DNA of 53,650 nucleotides from Deltaproteobacteria bacterium (GTDB taxonomy: Bacteria > Desulfobacterota > Desulfomonilia > UBA1062). A program made the translations under genes and the position numbers. Positions within the stretch are counted from its first letter, which is position 1, and every line of letters begins with the position of its first letter. The stretch lies in the NCBI GenBank assembly GCA_029547185.1, contig JAKPPU010000025.1:1-53650 (forward strand), given 5' to 3'. This document shows, piece after piece, positions 1-8,944 of this stretch. The notes beneath the pieces were generated by a model. That model did not search any database, was not told where the DNA came from, and saw only the letters and a program-made list of their open reading frames with translations.

Positions 1-58
1 TTGAACCGCCGACACGAGGATTTTCAGTCCTCTGCTCTACCTACTGAGCTACCTCGGC
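1..58 (-). tRNA. tRNA-Phe (GAA), 3' end cut by window edge
   Basis: Read on the minus strand, the acceptor stem starts GCCGAGG, followed by the D-arm GTAGCTCAGTAGGTAGAGC and an anticodon stem GAGGA/TCCTC closing a seven-base loop CTGAAAA with anticodon GAA. The T-arm begins GGCGGTTCAA and then runs off the window, so the 3' acceptor strand and discriminator are not visible. The identification as tRNA-Phe rests on the anticodon and canonical arm spacing. Confidence 0.93.
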
Positions 59-93
59 AACAGGAGCATGTGTAGTGAATTTGGGTTTTCTTG

Positions 94-378
94 TCAAGCG
101 TTTTCATCTTCGAAGCTGAAGGTTTCAAGCTTCTCGCCGTCTTCTTTGAGCACGTCGTCCATGGAGACGGTGCCCTGTTTTGCCGAGACGCCGTCTTCAA
201 GAAGATTTTTCTGATTTTCCGAAACCTTGCCGATCGCAAATCCTTCGTCGTCGACCTGGATCTGCGGCGGTTTCGTGTAGATGTTCAGTTTTATCTTTGC
301 GGGAACGAGGTCTTCTCCGCAGCTCTTGCAGCGGTCCATGTAATCGAAGCTGACATAGCCACATTTCGTACATCTCAT
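94..378 (-). CDS. small zinc-ribbon protein, hypothetical
   Basis: A 94-residue acidic protein. The N-terminus carries two CxxC knuckles (Cys3/Cys6 and Cys17/Cys20), which is the pattern of a rubredoxin-like or zinc-ribbon fold. The remaining 70 residues are charged, probably flexible, and carry no recognised motif. A strong AGGAGG lies just upstream of the ATG. The gene sits alone upstream of the tRNA-Phe gene on the same strand and is divergent from the DUF3783 gene. Function is unknown; metal-ribbon proteins of this size often bind nucleic acid or protein partners, but nothing here shows which. Confidence 0.72.
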   Translation of the reverse strand: MRCTKCGYVSFDYMDRCKSCGEDLVPAKIKLNIYTKPPQIQVDDEGFAIGKVSENQKNLLEDGVSAKQGTVSMDDVLKEDGEKLETFSFEDENA

Positions 379-528
379 CAGTGACGTACCTCCTGTTTTG
401 TATTCTCAATGTATCGGTAAAACGAAAGCGGACCATTAGCCGGGTGCATCTTTCCCAAGCTGAAGTGATGCTTGATGTTTTACAGGTCATATACTATGCT
501 TGACGGATGTTGACAAAAGGAGATTGCC

Positions 529-936
529 GTGGACCCCAGCCCCCGAATACTGCTTTGGAACTATAGCTATGAGGAGATGCTCGCCGTCGACCTGCTTCTG
601 CAGACCGTCAGCGCACCTCTCTTGCAGGCAATAGAACGGGATCAGGGAAATCTTCCCGTTCACGAGATACTGTTCACGGACAAAAGGTCGGACAAGCCTT
701 TCTCCTGCGATGAAAAGGTGATGCTTTTCTTCAATGTTCCTGCCAGGACGATCCATGACGTCATGGACGTGATGAAGAAAGGCAGCCTTCCCCGGCCGAT
801 CTACGCCGCCGTGACACGGGAATCCATAGAATGGACATTCTCGGACCTCGTCGATCATCTGGTCAAAGAGCGGGATTTCATCCGGAAGAGAATGGAGGAA
901 GAAAAAAAGAAGAATACGTGCCCCCATGCAAAGTAG
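529..936 (+). CDS. DUF3783-like protein
   Basis: A 135-residue soluble protein starting at GTG, with AAAAGGAG about 7 bases upstream. It has an alternating alpha/beta pattern, an internal segment with VMLFFNVPARTIHDVMD and a lysine/glutamate-rich C-terminal helix. The overall look matches the DUF3783 family, small proteins of unknown function common in delta-type proteobacteria and clostridia. This family assignment is from memory of the pattern, not from a search. It is a monocistronic plus-strand gene followed by a GC-rich hairpin repeat. Confidence 0.6.
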   Translation: MDPSPRILLWNYSYEEMLAVDLLLQTVSAPLLQAIERDQGNLPVHEILFTDKRSDKPFSCDEKVMLFFNVPARTIHDVMDVMKKGSLPRPIYAAVTRESIEWTFSDLVDHLVKERDFIRKRMEEEKKKNTCPHAK

Positions 937-970
937 TTTGTTCAGGAGGCTCGATGATCTGCCGGATCCC

Positions 971-1010
971 CTCTCCCCGCCTTCGCGGGGCAGGCCCCGC
1001 GGGAATGACA
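971..1010. repeat. GC-rich hairpin of the dispersed GTCATTCCCGCGG type
   Basis: CCCCGC-CTTC-GCGGGG (975-990) is a perfect 6-bp stem with a four-base loop. It is followed by CCCCGCGGGAATGACA, whose reverse complement begins TGTCATTCCCGCGG, a core seen in short dispersed intergenic repeats of many proteobacteria. No T-run follows, so it is not a good intrinsic terminator. Only one copy is visible in this window, so calling it a dispersed repeat is inference. Confidence 0.4.
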
Positions 1011-1142
1011 GCAGCAAGGTTTAAAAGCAAGCACCACCGGCGCGGCAGAACACTTTGCGTGATCGGCAGGATTTTACAGGAGCCATCAAGGGCACTTTTT
1101 TTCTTTACCTGATATACCTAATAGGAGAGGAGGCTTCACCAC

Positions 1143-1868
1143 GTGAGAGCATCATTTCTTCAGAAGACATGGATTCTTGCCCGGACAATCGCTTCCACCC
1201 TCGGGATCTCGATGTACGCCCTGTACATGCGCGCCACCAACACGTACGACAGAAAGCGCTCCGACAGGATCCTCCGCTGGTGGGCGAATATCCTGCTCAA
1301 GGCCACCGGAGCCACATGGGATGTCTCGAATCCCCACGGCGTGGATATCAAGCCCGGTACACCCTGCATCATCATGTCCAACCACAGGAGCCACTACGAC
1401 ATCCCCCTCATCTTCAGAGCCCTGCCGGGGAGCATCCGCATGCTCACGAAAAAAGAGCTCTTCAAGATACCCGTCTGGGGCAGTGCGATGAAGGCCGTGG
1501 AGTTCATCTCCATCGACCGCCATGACCACGGTCAGGCGTTGAAGGACCTCGAGACCGCAAAGGAGAAAATGAAGAGCGGGATCGTCCTCTGGATAGCGCC
1601 CGAAGGTACGAGGTCGCGCAACGGCTCGTTGGGCGAGTTCAAGAAAGGCGGGTTCATGGTGGCGATCCAGACCGGGGCAACCATCATACCGGTCGGGATC
1701 ACGGGATCGGAAAAGATTCACAAGCCCAAGACGAGTGACCTCTGCCTGAACCAGCACGTGAAGGTCAGGATCGGCAAGCCCATCGATGCCTCGGCATACA
1801 CGGAAGGCTCGAGAGACCGGCTCATGAGCGAGGTGAGGGAAGCAATAGCTTCGCTTGTCGGGGAATGA
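1143..1868 (+). CDS. plsC: 1-acyl-sn-glycerol-3-phosphate acyltransferase
   Basis: A 241-residue PlsC/LPLAT-family enzyme that would transfer an acyl chain to lysophosphatidic acid at the inner membrane to make phosphatidic acid. The catalytic NHRSHYD motif (NHx4D, about residues 80-86) and the PEGTRSR acyl-acceptor motif (about 155-161) are both present, and the length is typical. The N-terminus is hydrophobic (ILARTIASTLGISMYALYM), consistent with membrane association. The start is GTG with a GGAGAGGAGG tract about 12 bases upstream. It is convergent with the Kdo-kinase-like gene. Acyl donor preference cannot be told. Confidence 0.92.
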   Translation: MRASFLQKTWILARTIASTLGISMYALYMRATNTYDRKRSDRILRWWANILLKATGATWDVSNPHGVDIKPGTPCIIMSNHRSHYDIPLIFRALPGSIRMLTKKELFKIPVWGSAMKAVEFISIDRHDHGQALKDLETAKEKMKSGIVLWIAPEGTRSRNGSLGEFKKGGFMVAIQTGATIIPVGITGSEKIHKPKTSDLCLNQHVKVRIGKPIDASAYTEGSRDRLMSEVREAIASLVGE

Positions 1869-1904
1869 TTGAGAGATGATCACGAAGGCGGAACTGTTGA
1901 AGCG

Positions 1905-2621
1905 CTACCCGTTCGACGTGTAGCCGTCGAGGAAGGCCTCCTGCCAGCCGTCGGGAAGAAGTATTCTCTTCCTGCCCTCCCATTTCTTTAGCGAGTGGAG
2001 GAACCGGGAGATATTTCTCCTCTTCAGCAGTGCCGGCAGGTTCGAAAAACGATACGCATTGTCGAGATCGATGATCCAGGGAGATTTGTCCTTGCCGAGC
2101 AGGATGTTCTTCACGTGGAGGTCTGTGTGGTAGACGCCTGTCCGATGGACCTCGCAGACGAGCCGGCCCGTCTGCCTGAGAAGGGCGAGGCCATCTCCGG
2201 ACGGCTTCTCGAGATACGTGAGGAGATCGATGGACCCCGGCACCAAGCGCGAGACGACGTCGATATAGGAGAAGATGCCCTTCTTCATGTACCTGACGGC
2301 CATGATCTCGGGAGTGAGGATGTTGTGCGAGATGAGGTATGCACTGACCCTGAGCTCCCGGAGGCTCCTCCCGATGCCGAGGAAGCGCGGCCCGGTGAGA
2401 CGCCTGAGCATCCCGCCATGCGTGAGCGTGCGCACCACCAGGTCGGGCTCTATGATCCGGATGACGGATCTGCCGGTGATCGACGTCTGCCTGCCGAGGA
2501 CGGCCTGATCGGAGACGAGCTCCTTGAGGTGCGGATGGGACTGCTTGTAGATGACCGTGTACGGCGGGAGCCTGCGGACGGCATATCCCAGATTTTCGAG
2601 ATCGGTATTCATCCCTGTCAT
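1905..2621 (-). CDS. Kdo/LPS kinase-like protein (KdkA/InaA type)
   Basis: A 238-residue small kinase of the lipopolysaccharide core kinase group, which phosphorylates Kdo or core heptose on lipid A-core at the inner membrane. The catalytic loop is [13 protein letters not shown], with the HxDLHxxN signature of RIO/LPS kinases, and the metal-binding Asp lies in WIIDLDNA. The N-terminal half contains the arginine/glycine-rich region usual for 3-deoxy-D-manno-octulosonic acid kinases. Its ATG overlaps the uvrB stop codon by four bases, so it is co-transcribed with uvrB as the last gene of the carD-uvrB run. The exact acceptor (Kdo or heptose) is not certain. Confidence 0.78.
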   Translation of the reverse strand: MTGMNTDLENLGYAVRRLPPYTVIYKQSHPHLKELVSDQAVLGRQTSITGRSVIRIIEPDLVVRTLTHGGMLRRLTGPRFLGIGRSLRELRVSAYLISHNILTPEIMAVRYMKKGIFSYIDVVSRLVPGSIDLLTYLEKPSGDGLALLRQTGRLVCEVHRTGVYHTDLHVKNILLGKDKSPWIIDLDNAYRFSNLPALLKRRNISRFLHSLKKWEGRKRILLPDGWQEAFLDGYTSNG

Positions 2622-4609
2622 CCCACGGCCATGGATATCTTTTTGAGGCGCTTGATTTCGTCCCTCAGCTCCATGGCCTCCTCGAACTTCAGGTCGTCGG
2701 CCGCTGCGAGCATCTTCTTCTCGAGCACGGCGATCGTCTCCGAGAGCTTGCCCACCTCCACGTCCCCCATGGAGGTCCCCACCATTGCCGAGAGGTCAGC
2801 ATAATCCCTCTCGTAGATGGAAGCAAGGATATCCCGAATATTCTTCTGAATCGTCTTCGGGGTGATGCCGTGGGCGGTGTTGTAGTCGTTCTGCCTCTCC
2901 CTCCTGCGGAGCGTCTCCTTTGAAGAGCGGTCGATGGAGTCGGTTATGGTGTCCGCATACATGATAACGGTGCCGTTCACGTTCCGCGCGGCCCTGCCTG
3001 CGGTCTGGATGAGCGAGCGCTCGGAGCGGAGGAACCCTTCCTTGTCCGCATCGAGGATGGCGACGAGCGAGACCTCGGGGATATCGAGCCCTTCGCGCAG
3101 GAGGTTGATCCCGACGAGGACGTCGAACTTGCCCTCGCGGAGGCCCTTGACGATCTCGATGCGCTCGAGGGTGTCGATGTCCGAATGCATGTACTTCACC
3201 CTCAGGTTGAGGCTCTGGTAATAATCGGTGAGTTCCTCGGCCATGTGCTTCGTGAGCGTCGTGACGAGGACGCGCTCGCCCTTCTCGACCCTTTTCTTGA
3301 TCTCCCGGAACAGGTCATCCACCTGGGAGGTCGCGGGCCTGATCTCGATCTGCGGGTCGAGGAGCCCGGTGGGCCGGACGAGCTGCTCGATGACCCTGCC
3401 TTTCGACTGCTTGATCTCGTATTCTCCGGGCGTGGCCGAGACATAGACGATCGTGTTCACGAGCCTGTTGAACTCGTCGAATCTCAGCGGCCTGTTGTCG
3501 AGGGCAGAGGGGAGCCTGAACCCGTAATCGACGAGGGTCGCCTTCCTCGAGTGGTCGCCGCGGTACATGCCGATGAGCTGCGGGACGCCTACGTGGGACT
3601 CGTCGAGGAACACGATGGTGTTCTTCGGCAGGTAGTCGATGAGGGTAGGGGGCGGCTCGCCGGGCAGCCTTCCGGTGAGGTGCCGCGAATAGTTCTCGAT
3701 GCCCCTGCAGACGCCGGTCTCCATGAGCATCTCGATGTCGTAGTTCGTCCTCTCCTCGATCCGCTGCGCCTCGATGAGCCTATTCTCGGAGCGGTAGAAT
3801 GCGATCCGTTCCGCAAGCTCTTCCTTGATCGCATCGATCGCATTGAGGAGGTGCGAGCGCGGGGTCACGTAGTGGGACGCCGGATAGATGGGCACGTGCC
3901 CGATCCTGGCCTGTTTCTTGTTCCTCAGGGTGTCGATCTGCCAGATCGAGTCGATCTCATCGCCGAAGAGCTCCACCCGGATGGCCGTATCCTCTTCGTG
4001 GACCGGGAAGATGTCGATCACGTCGCCCCGCACCCTGAAGGTGCCGCGCTTGAAGTCGTAGTCGTTCCTCTCGTACTGGATCTCGACGAGCTTCTTGAGG
4101 ATGTCGCTGCGCGTCAGGTTCCTGCCCTCTTCGAGGTAGAGGAGCATGCCCGAGTACGCCTCGGGCGACCCCAGGCCGTAGATGCAGGACACGGACGCCA
4201 CGATGATGCAGTCCTCGCGCTCGAAGAGCATCCGGGTCGCCCGGTGCCGGAGCTTGTCGATGTCCTCGTTGATGGCCGAGTCCTTCTCGATGTAGAGGTC
4301 TCGTGAGGGTACGTAGGCCTCGGGCTGATAGTAGTCGTAGTAGCTCACGAAGTACTCGACCGCGTTGTCCGGGAAGAGCTCCCGGAACTCTCCGTAGAGC
4401 TGGGCCGCGAGGATCTTGTTGGGTGCGATGACGAGGGCGGGCCTGTTCAGCTTCTCGATGACGCATGCCATGGTGAACGTCTTGCCCGACCCTGTCACCC
4501 CGAGGAGGACCTGGTCGCGGATGCCCGCGTTGATCCCCTCGCTCAAGGCATCGATTGCGCCGGGCTGGTCGCCCTGTGGCTTGAAAGGTGATACGAGCTT
4601 GAATCCCAT
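2618..4609 (-). CDS. uvrB: excinuclease ABC subunit B
   Basis: A 663-residue UvrB, the DNA-damage verification helicase of nucleotide excision repair that receives damage from UvrA and recruits UvrC. Walker A is GVTGSGKT (about residues 38-45), the beta-hairpin region shows [12 protein letters not shown], the DEAD-like box is FLDESH, and motifs V/VI contain [13 protein letters not shown] and QTAGRAARN. The C-terminal UVR motif ([19 protein letters not shown]) for UvrC binding is intact. Length is normal. It follows cysS by seven bases and overlaps the downstream kinase gene. Confidence 0.98.
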   Translation of the reverse strand: MGFKLVSPFKPQGDQPGAIDALSEGINAGIRDQVLLGVTGSGKTFTMACVIEKLNRPALVIAPNKILAAQLYGEFRELFPDNAVEYFVSYYDYYQPEAYVPSRDLYIEKDSAINEDIDKLRHRATRMLFEREDCIIVASVSCIYGLGSPEAYSGMLLYLEEGRNLTRSDILKKLVEIQYERNDYDFKRGTFRVRGDVIDIFPVHEEDTAIRVELFGDEIDSIWQIDTLRNKKQARIGHVPIYPASHYVTPRSHLLNAIDAIKEELAERIAFYRSENRLIEAQRIEERTNYDIEMLMETGVCRGIENYSRHLTGRLPGEPPPTLIDYLPKNTIVFLDESHVGVPQLIGMYRGDHSRKATLVDYGFRLPSALDNRPLRFDEFNRLVNTIVYVSATPGEYEIKQSKGRVIEQLVRPTGLLDPQIEIRPATSQVDDLFREIKKRVEKGERVLVTTLTKHMAEELTDYYQSLNLRVKYMHSDIDTLERIEIVKGLREGKFDVLVGINLLREGLDIPEVSLVAILDADKEGFLRSERSLIQTAGRAARNVNGTVIMYADTITDSIDRSSKETLRRRERQNDYNTAHGITPKTIQKNIRDILASIYERDYADLSAMVGTSMGDVEVGKLSETIAVLEKKMLAAADDLKFEEAMELRDEIKRLKKISMAVG

Positions 4610-4616
4610 AATGCTG

Positions 4617-6050
4617 TTACACTTTTTCCCAGGTGGTTCCTTCCGGTGTGTCTTTGAGCGCGATCCCTTTCGAGAGGAGCAGGCTCCTTATCTCGTCGGC
4701 CTTTGTGAAATCCCTGGCCTTGCGAGCCGCGGCCCTCTGGGCAATGAGGTCCTCGATCTCCTCCTTGGAGATGCCGATCTCGGCGATCCCGGCGCGCTTC
4801 ATGTGCTCGAGGAACTTTCCCGGCTCTTCTTCGAGGATGCCGAAAACGTCCTGCACGACCCCCAGGGATGAACGCAGGGCCTCTGCGTCTTCCGGCGGTA
4901 TCGCGGGGTTGTCGTCGAGCACCCGGTTCACCTCGGTGGTGAGGTCATGGAGATGGGCCACGGCCCGGGCCGTATTGAAGTCGTCGCACATGGCCTCGTC
5001 GAAACGCTCCTCGAAGGCCTCCGTGAGGCCCTTAATCCGGCCGGGCGCACCCTGCACCACGCTTCTATCCACCCGGTCGATCATTTCATAGAAACGGACG
5101 AGGGCCTGCTGGGATGTCTGGATCGCCTCTTTCGAGAAGTTGATGGGAGTGCGGTAGTGCTGGGATATGAGGAGGAGCCTTAAACACTCCGGGTGCACCT
5201 CGGCCGCGAGCTCGCGGATGGTGAGGAAGTTGCCGAGCGACTTGCTCATCTTCTCGCCGCTTATGGTCACGAAGCCGTTGTGGACCCAGTACCGGACGAA
5301 AGGAACCCCGTAGGCGCCTTCGGACTGGGCGATCTCGTTCTCGTGGTGGGGGAAGATGAGGTCTCTCCCGCCGCCGTGGATATCGAGGGTGGGGCCCAGG
5401 ATGCTCGTGCTCATGGCAGAGCACTCGATGTGCCATCCCGGCCGCCCTTTCGACCAGGGGCTCTCCCAGGAGGGCTCGCCTTCCTTGCTACGCTTCCACA
5501 GGGCGAAGTCGAGGGGGTCGCGCTTCTGCTCCTCGATGTCGACCCGGGCGCCGGCGATCATCTCTTCGAGCCTCCTGCCGCTCAGCTTGCCGTACTCTCT
5601 GAACTTCGAGACGCTGTAATAGACGCTGCCGTCCTGGGCCTTGTAGGCCAGGCCTTTTTCCTCGAGCTTTCTCACCAGCTCGATGATCTGCGGGATATAG
5701 TCGGTCGCCCTGGGCTCGACATCGGCATGCTTGACCTTGAGGGCCGTCATGTCCGTGTTGAACTCGTCGATGTACCTGTTGGCGATCTCCTTGTACGAGG
5801 TTCCGAGCGTGTTTGCCCGGGCGATGATCTTGTCATCGACGTCCGTGAAGTTTCTCACATAGGTGAGCTCGTACCCCTTTCTCCTGATGAAGCGGGAGAT
5901 CACGTCGAACACGATCATCGAGCGGGCATGACCGATGTGGGAGAAATCATAGACGGTGACCCCGCACACATACATTCCCACCTTTTCGCCGGAAAGGGGG
6001 GTAAAGGGCTTTTTCTTCTTGAACGGCGTATTGTATATCGAGATATTCAC
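4617..6050 (-). CDS. cysS: cysteinyl-tRNA synthetase
   Basis: A 477-residue class I aminoacyl-tRNA synthetase charging tRNA-Cys. The HIGH signature appears as HIGHAR (about residues 39-44) and KMSKS as [10 protein letters not shown]. The zinc-site residues are in CGVTVYD and in the WHIECSAMS and [10 protein letters not shown] segments. Length and domain order are normal, including a C-terminal helical anticodon-binding region. Its ATG overlaps the ispF stop by four bases, so it is translationally coupled within the ispD-ispF-cysS-uvrB run. Confidence 0.98.
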   Translation of the reverse strand: MNISIYNTPFKKKKPFTPLSGEKVGMYVCGVTVYDFSHIGHARSMIVFDVISRFIRRKGYELTYVRNFTDVDDKIIARANTLGTSYKEIANRYIDEFNTDMTALKVKHADVEPRATDYIPQIIELVRKLEEKGLAYKAQDGSVYYSVSKFREYGKLSGRRLEEMIAGARVDIEEQKRDPLDFALWKRSKEGEPSWESPWSKGRPGWHIECSAMSTSILGPTLDIHGGGRDLIFPHHENEIAQSEGAYGVPFVRYWVHNGFVTISGEKMSKSLGNFLTIRELAAEVHPECLRLLLISQHYRTPINFSKEAIQTSQQALVRFYEMIDRVDRSVVQGAPGRIKGLTEAFEERFDEAMCDDFNTARAVAHLHDLTTEVNRVLDDNPAIPPEDAEALRSSLGVVQDVFGILEEEPGKFLEHMKRAGIAEIGISKEEIEDLIAQRAAARKARDFTKADEIRSLLLSKGIALKDTPEGTTWEKV

Positions 6051-6547
6051 GACGCGTACTCCTTGTCAGAGGTTTGCACCTCTACGAGAACGACGGCCTG
6101 GGCAGCGATCGCCTCTCCCGCACCTGTCTCTCCGAGGCCTTCGTTCGTTCTGAACTTCACCGATACGAGCGAGGTATCGATCTTACACGTTTGAGCAATG
6201 TTCGCAACCATTTTGTTCCTGTACGCCGCGAGCCTGGGCCTCTCGCAGATGCAGTTCACATCGATGTTCACGACCCTGTACTTCGGGGAGAGCTTCGAGA
6301 CGATCTCTTCAAGCATATCGAGAGAGTACATCCCCTCGGTCTGAGGCGAGGTATCGGGGAAGAGCTCTCCGATATCCGTGAAGGCGCATGCACCGAGCAG
6401 TGCGTCGCATACGGCGTGGACGAGAGCATCGCCGTCCGAATGCCCGAGGAGGCCTTTTTCGTATTCGATCTTCACCCCGCCCAGCACGAGGTCTCTCCCC
6501 TCCACCAGGCGGTGGATGTCATAACCTAGTCCGACCCTGTACGACAT
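6047..6547 (-). CDS. ispF: 2-C-methyl-D-erythritol 2,4-cyclodiphosphate synthase
   Basis: A 166-residue IspF, which cyclises CDP-ME 2-phosphate to MEcPP with release of CMP in the MEP isoprenoid pathway. The zinc ligands sit in GYDIHRL (Asp and His) and in the HSDGDALVHAVCDALLGA block. The phosphate/CMP-binding FPDTSPQ and CICERPRLA segments are recognisable. It overlaps ispD by 22 bases; ispD and ispF are separate genes here rather than the IspDF fusion of some proteobacteria. Confidence 0.97.
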   Translation of the reverse strand: MSYRVGLGYDIHRLVEGRDLVLGGVKIEYEKGLLGHSDGDALVHAVCDALLGACAFTDIGELFPDTSPQTEGMYSLDMLEEIVSKLSPKYRVVNIDVNCICERPRLAAYRNKMVANIAQTCKIDTSLVSVKFRTNEGLGETGAGEAIAAQAVVLVEVQTSDKEYAS

Positions 6548-7206
6548 CTCAAAATCGCCTCTGCGATCTCCATATCCTGTCTGACGGTGATCTTCATGTT
6601 GAAAGGGTCACCTTCAACGATCCGTATCCTTCCCCCGACAGCCTCGATGAGAGCGCTGTCATCGGTGGCATCGCCGATGCCCTGCCTGCGGGCCCATGAA
6701 TGGGCCGCCACGATCCGCTCCGTACGGAAGCATTGCGGGGTCTGGATTCCATACACATTCGATCTCGGCACGGTCCGCACGACGAGATCCCCGCTCACCT
6801 CTTTTAAGGTATTTGTAACTGCAAGTCCAGGAATACATGCATCAAAATATTCCATCCCGCTCAGGACGCGGGAAATGAGCTCCCCGGTCACGAAGGGCCG
6901 GACCGCGTCGTGGATGAGGACGTACTCGCTCTCCTTCAGGAGGCTGAGGCCGTTCGAGACCGACTCCTGCCTCGTGGAGCCCCCCTTTGCAAAGGACAGA
7001 GGCTTCGTGGTTCCCGAGAGGAGCTCTCGTGCCAGAGGGATGTCTTCTTCGGGAACGACGATGACGATGCTCCTGACGCTGCCGTGGGTCTCGAAGCAGG
7101 CTACGGCCCTCTTTAAAAGCGGGGTTTCTCCCAGGCAGACGAACTGTTTCTTCTGACCGAAGCGCGCTCCGCTCCCGCCGCCGACAATGATCGCATCAGC
7201 CGCCAT
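6526..7206 (-). CDS. ispD: 2-C-methyl-D-erythritol 4-phosphate cytidylyltransferase
   Basis: A 226-residue nucleotidyltransferase joining MEP and CTP to give CDP-ME in the MEP pathway. The N-terminal CTP-binding loop GGGSGARFGQKKQF is present, as are HDAVRPFV and the TDDSALIEAVG segment with its catalytic Asp and substrate contacts. It overlaps both ispF downstream and the PIN/TRAM gene upstream (11 bases), so expression is tied to the carD-led operon. Confidence 0.96.
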   Translation of the reverse strand: MAADAIIVGGGSGARFGQKKQFVCLGETPLLKRAVACFETHGSVRSIVIVVPEEDIPLARELLSGTTKPLSFAKGGSTRQESVSNGLSLLKESEYVLIHDAVRPFVTGELISRVLSGMEYFDACIPGLAVTNTLKEVSGDLVVRTVPRSNVYGIQTPQCFRTERIVAAHSWARRQGIGDATDDSALIEAVGGRIRIVEGDPFNMKITVRQDMEIAEAILRCRTGSD

Positions 7207-8191
7207 TGCTTTTCGGAGCGGCGAATATCATCCGGCCTGCAGGCGTCTGGAGGATCGACGTGACCACGACTTCGGTGCTCCTGTTGAGCAGGCTCTCTCC
7301 CTGCTCGACCACCACCATGGTCCCGTCATCGAGGTAGGCGACTCCCTGGCCCTTTTCCTTGCCCTGCTTGGCGACCGTGACCGACAGGCTCTCGCCGGGC
7401 AGGACGATGGGCTTGACTGCATTGGCGAGCTGATTGATGTTGAGGACGTTCACACCCTGGATCTGGGCGATCTTGTTGAGGTTGAAGTCATTCGTCAGGA
7501 CGTCCGCATCGAGTTCCTTGGCCAGGGCGATGAGCTTCGAGTCGACTTCCTTGATCTTCGGGAAGTCCTTGTCCGAGATCTCGATCTGGATTCCGGGGCT
7601 TTTCTGCAGCCTGTTGAGAATGTCGAGCCCTCTCCTGCCGCGCGCCCGTTTCAAGGGATCGGAGGAATCGGCTATGTGCTGGAGCTCGTTGAGGATGAAC
7701 TGGGGCGCCACGAGAATGCCTTCTATGAACCCGGCCTCGCTGATATCCGGTATCCTCCCGTCGATGATGACGCTGGTGTCGAGGAGCTTCTTCTTGACCT
7801 GGATGCCCGAGCCGGACCGGCGGAACACGGGAAGCTCGCCCAGTTCCTTGCCCCACTCGAGCCCGATGGAATACCCTATGTAGCCGAACGTTGAATTTAT
7901 GAGGATGAAGAGGTAAATCCCGCCGGGATTCAGGGACTCGTCCTGCAGAAACACATAGCTCAGCAGGCTGCCGATGATGAGCCCGAGGATGGCCCCGAGG
8001 AACCCGCCGATATATGCCATGGGATGGTACTTCAATCCCCTGATCTCGCTGATGAAAATAATCGCCAGGCACGCTTCCGCAACGAAGGGCACGACAAACT
8101 GGTATATCCCGCCGCCCATCTGGAGCGTGGCGTACATGAATGCTCCGTAGAAAACTACAAGAGCGATTGCCATCCTAAGAAACCATTTCAT
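7196..8191 (-). CDS. PIN/TRAM-domain membrane protein (YacL-like)
   Basis: A 331-residue protein with four N-terminal hydrophobic segments (about residues 5-110), then a PIN nuclease-fold domain starting at KLLDTSVIIDGRIPDI (with the first acidic residue) and containing DSKLIALAKELDADVLTNDFNLNK. It ends in a TRAM-like beta-barrel (about 260-320). This order is that of the Bacillus YacL / Geobacter family usually found next to carD and ispD. Its cellular role is not established; a membrane-attached RNase is the usual inference. It lies between carD and ispD, overlapping the latter. Confidence 0.9.
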   Translation of the reverse strand: MKWFLRMAIALVVFYGAFMYATLQMGGGIYQFVVPFVAEACLAIIFISEIRGLKYHPMAYIGGFLGAILGLIIGSLLSYVFLQDESLNPGGIYLFILINSTFGYIGYSIGLEWGKELGELPVFRRSGSGIQVKKKLLDTSVIIDGRIPDISEAGFIEGILVAPQFILNELQHIADSSDPLKRARGRRGLDILNRLQKSPGIQIEISDKDFPKIKEVDSKLIALAKELDADVLTNDFNLNKIAQIQGVNVLNINQLANAVKPIVLPGESLSVTVAKQGKEKGQGVAYLDDGTMVVVEQGESLLNRSTEVVVTSILQTPAGRMIFAAPKSNGG

Positions 8192-8215
8192 ATGATACTT
8201 CCTGTTCTATCTGTT

Positions 8216-8719
8216 CTATGATGCTTTTTCGGGTTCTATCTTTCCCATTGCCTCGAGAAGCATCTTTTCCACGTCTTTCTTGGTGATCTTCTTCGAGGTC
8301 GATATCTCGTTCACAAGGAGGTTCTTCGCCGTATCGTACATCTTTCTCTCGCCGAAAGAGAGCTCTTTGCCCCGTTTGAGGATGTTCAGATCCCTCAGCA
8401 CCTCGGCGATCTCGAAGGCAGAGCCGCTCTTGATCTTTTCCATGTATTCCCTGTAGCGCCTGTTCCAGGTCTGGTTATCGACGGATACGGACCTCTCCTT
8501 GAGGATATTCAATACCTTCTGAATTCCCTTGTTGTCGATGAGCTCACGTATGCCAACATTCTGTACATTCGTCACCGGTACCATGACCGTCATCTGGGTA
8601 TCGAGAACTTTCAAGATAAAGAATGAAATCTTGTTTCCTGAGATCTCTCGAGTCTCTACGGATTCGACCTCGGACACCCCATGTGCCGGGTACACGACTA
8701 TATCTCCAACCTTAAACAT
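8216..8719 (-). CDS. CarD/CdnL-family RNA polymerase-binding regulator
   Basis: A 167-residue CarD-type factor. The N-terminal RNAP-interaction domain starts FKVGDIVVYPAHGVSEVESVE and contains the conserved FFILKVLDT strand. The C-terminal helical DNA-binding domain holds WNRRYREYMEKIKSG and a LSFGERKMYDTAKNLL stretch typical of CdnL. CarD proteins bind the RNAP beta lobe and stabilise open complexes, especially at rRNA and housekeeping promoters. It is the first gene of the minus-strand run and has its own sigma-70-like promoter and an AGGGGA ribosome binding site. Confidence 0.95.
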   Translation of the reverse strand: MFKVGDIVVYPAHGVSEVESVETREISGNKISFFILKVLDTQMTVMVPVTNVQNVGIRELIDNKGIQKVLNILKERSVSVDNQTWNRRYREYMEKIKSGSAFEIAEVLRDLNILKRGKELSFGERKMYDTAKNLLVNEISTSKKITKKDVEKMLLEAMGKIEPEKAS

Positions 8720-8747
8720 GTATTCGTCCCCTTATATTTAAGATATG

Positions 8748-8776
8748 ACAATAACAATTCGATGTAATTTAGTCAA
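8748..8776 (-). promoter_or_regulatory. sigma-70-type promoter of the carD operon
   Basis: On the minus strand, -35 TTGACT (8771-8776) and -10 TATTGT (8748-8753) are separated by exactly 17 bases, about 30 bases upstream of the carD ATG. The -35 matches consensus at five of six positions and the -10 at four of six. It would drive carD and probably the downstream PIN/TRAM-ispDF-cysS-uvrB genes. Confidence 0.6.
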
Positions 8777-8837
8777 GGCTGCGCGCAGGATTTATCTAAA
8801 AAATGTTCAGTGATTATGCAAGGGAGTAGCCGTCTGG

Positions 8838-8938
8838 AGAGAGAAGCGTTGGGGGTAAGCTCCATGCCCGACACGCCTTCTCTTTCATTGTTTCCCGGTG
8901 AGGGGAACTTGACTTCACCGATGCTTCTGTGAGAAGCA
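8838..8938 (+). promoter_or_regulatory. three consecutive hairpins upstream of lgt
   Basis: Three stems follow one another just before lgt. The first is long and imperfect (8838-8885; GAGAAG pairs with CTTCTC and GTTGGG with CCCGAC). The second is CGGTGA/TCACCG (8896-8920). The third is TGCTTCT-GTG-AGAAGCA (8922-8938), seven perfect pairs ending six bases before the ATG. The only purine-rich stretch able to act as a ribosome binding site, AGAAG, is inside the third stem. This suggests a structured leader limiting lgt translation. No T-run is present, so these are not terminators. It matches no riboswitch I know. Confidence 0.5.
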
Positions 8939-8944
8939 GATCCC

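Noticed and set aside
3185..4306. Long plus-strand open frame opposite uvrB
   Set aside because: Antisense shadow; charged low-complexity translation without motifs, while the minus strand is unmistakably UvrB.
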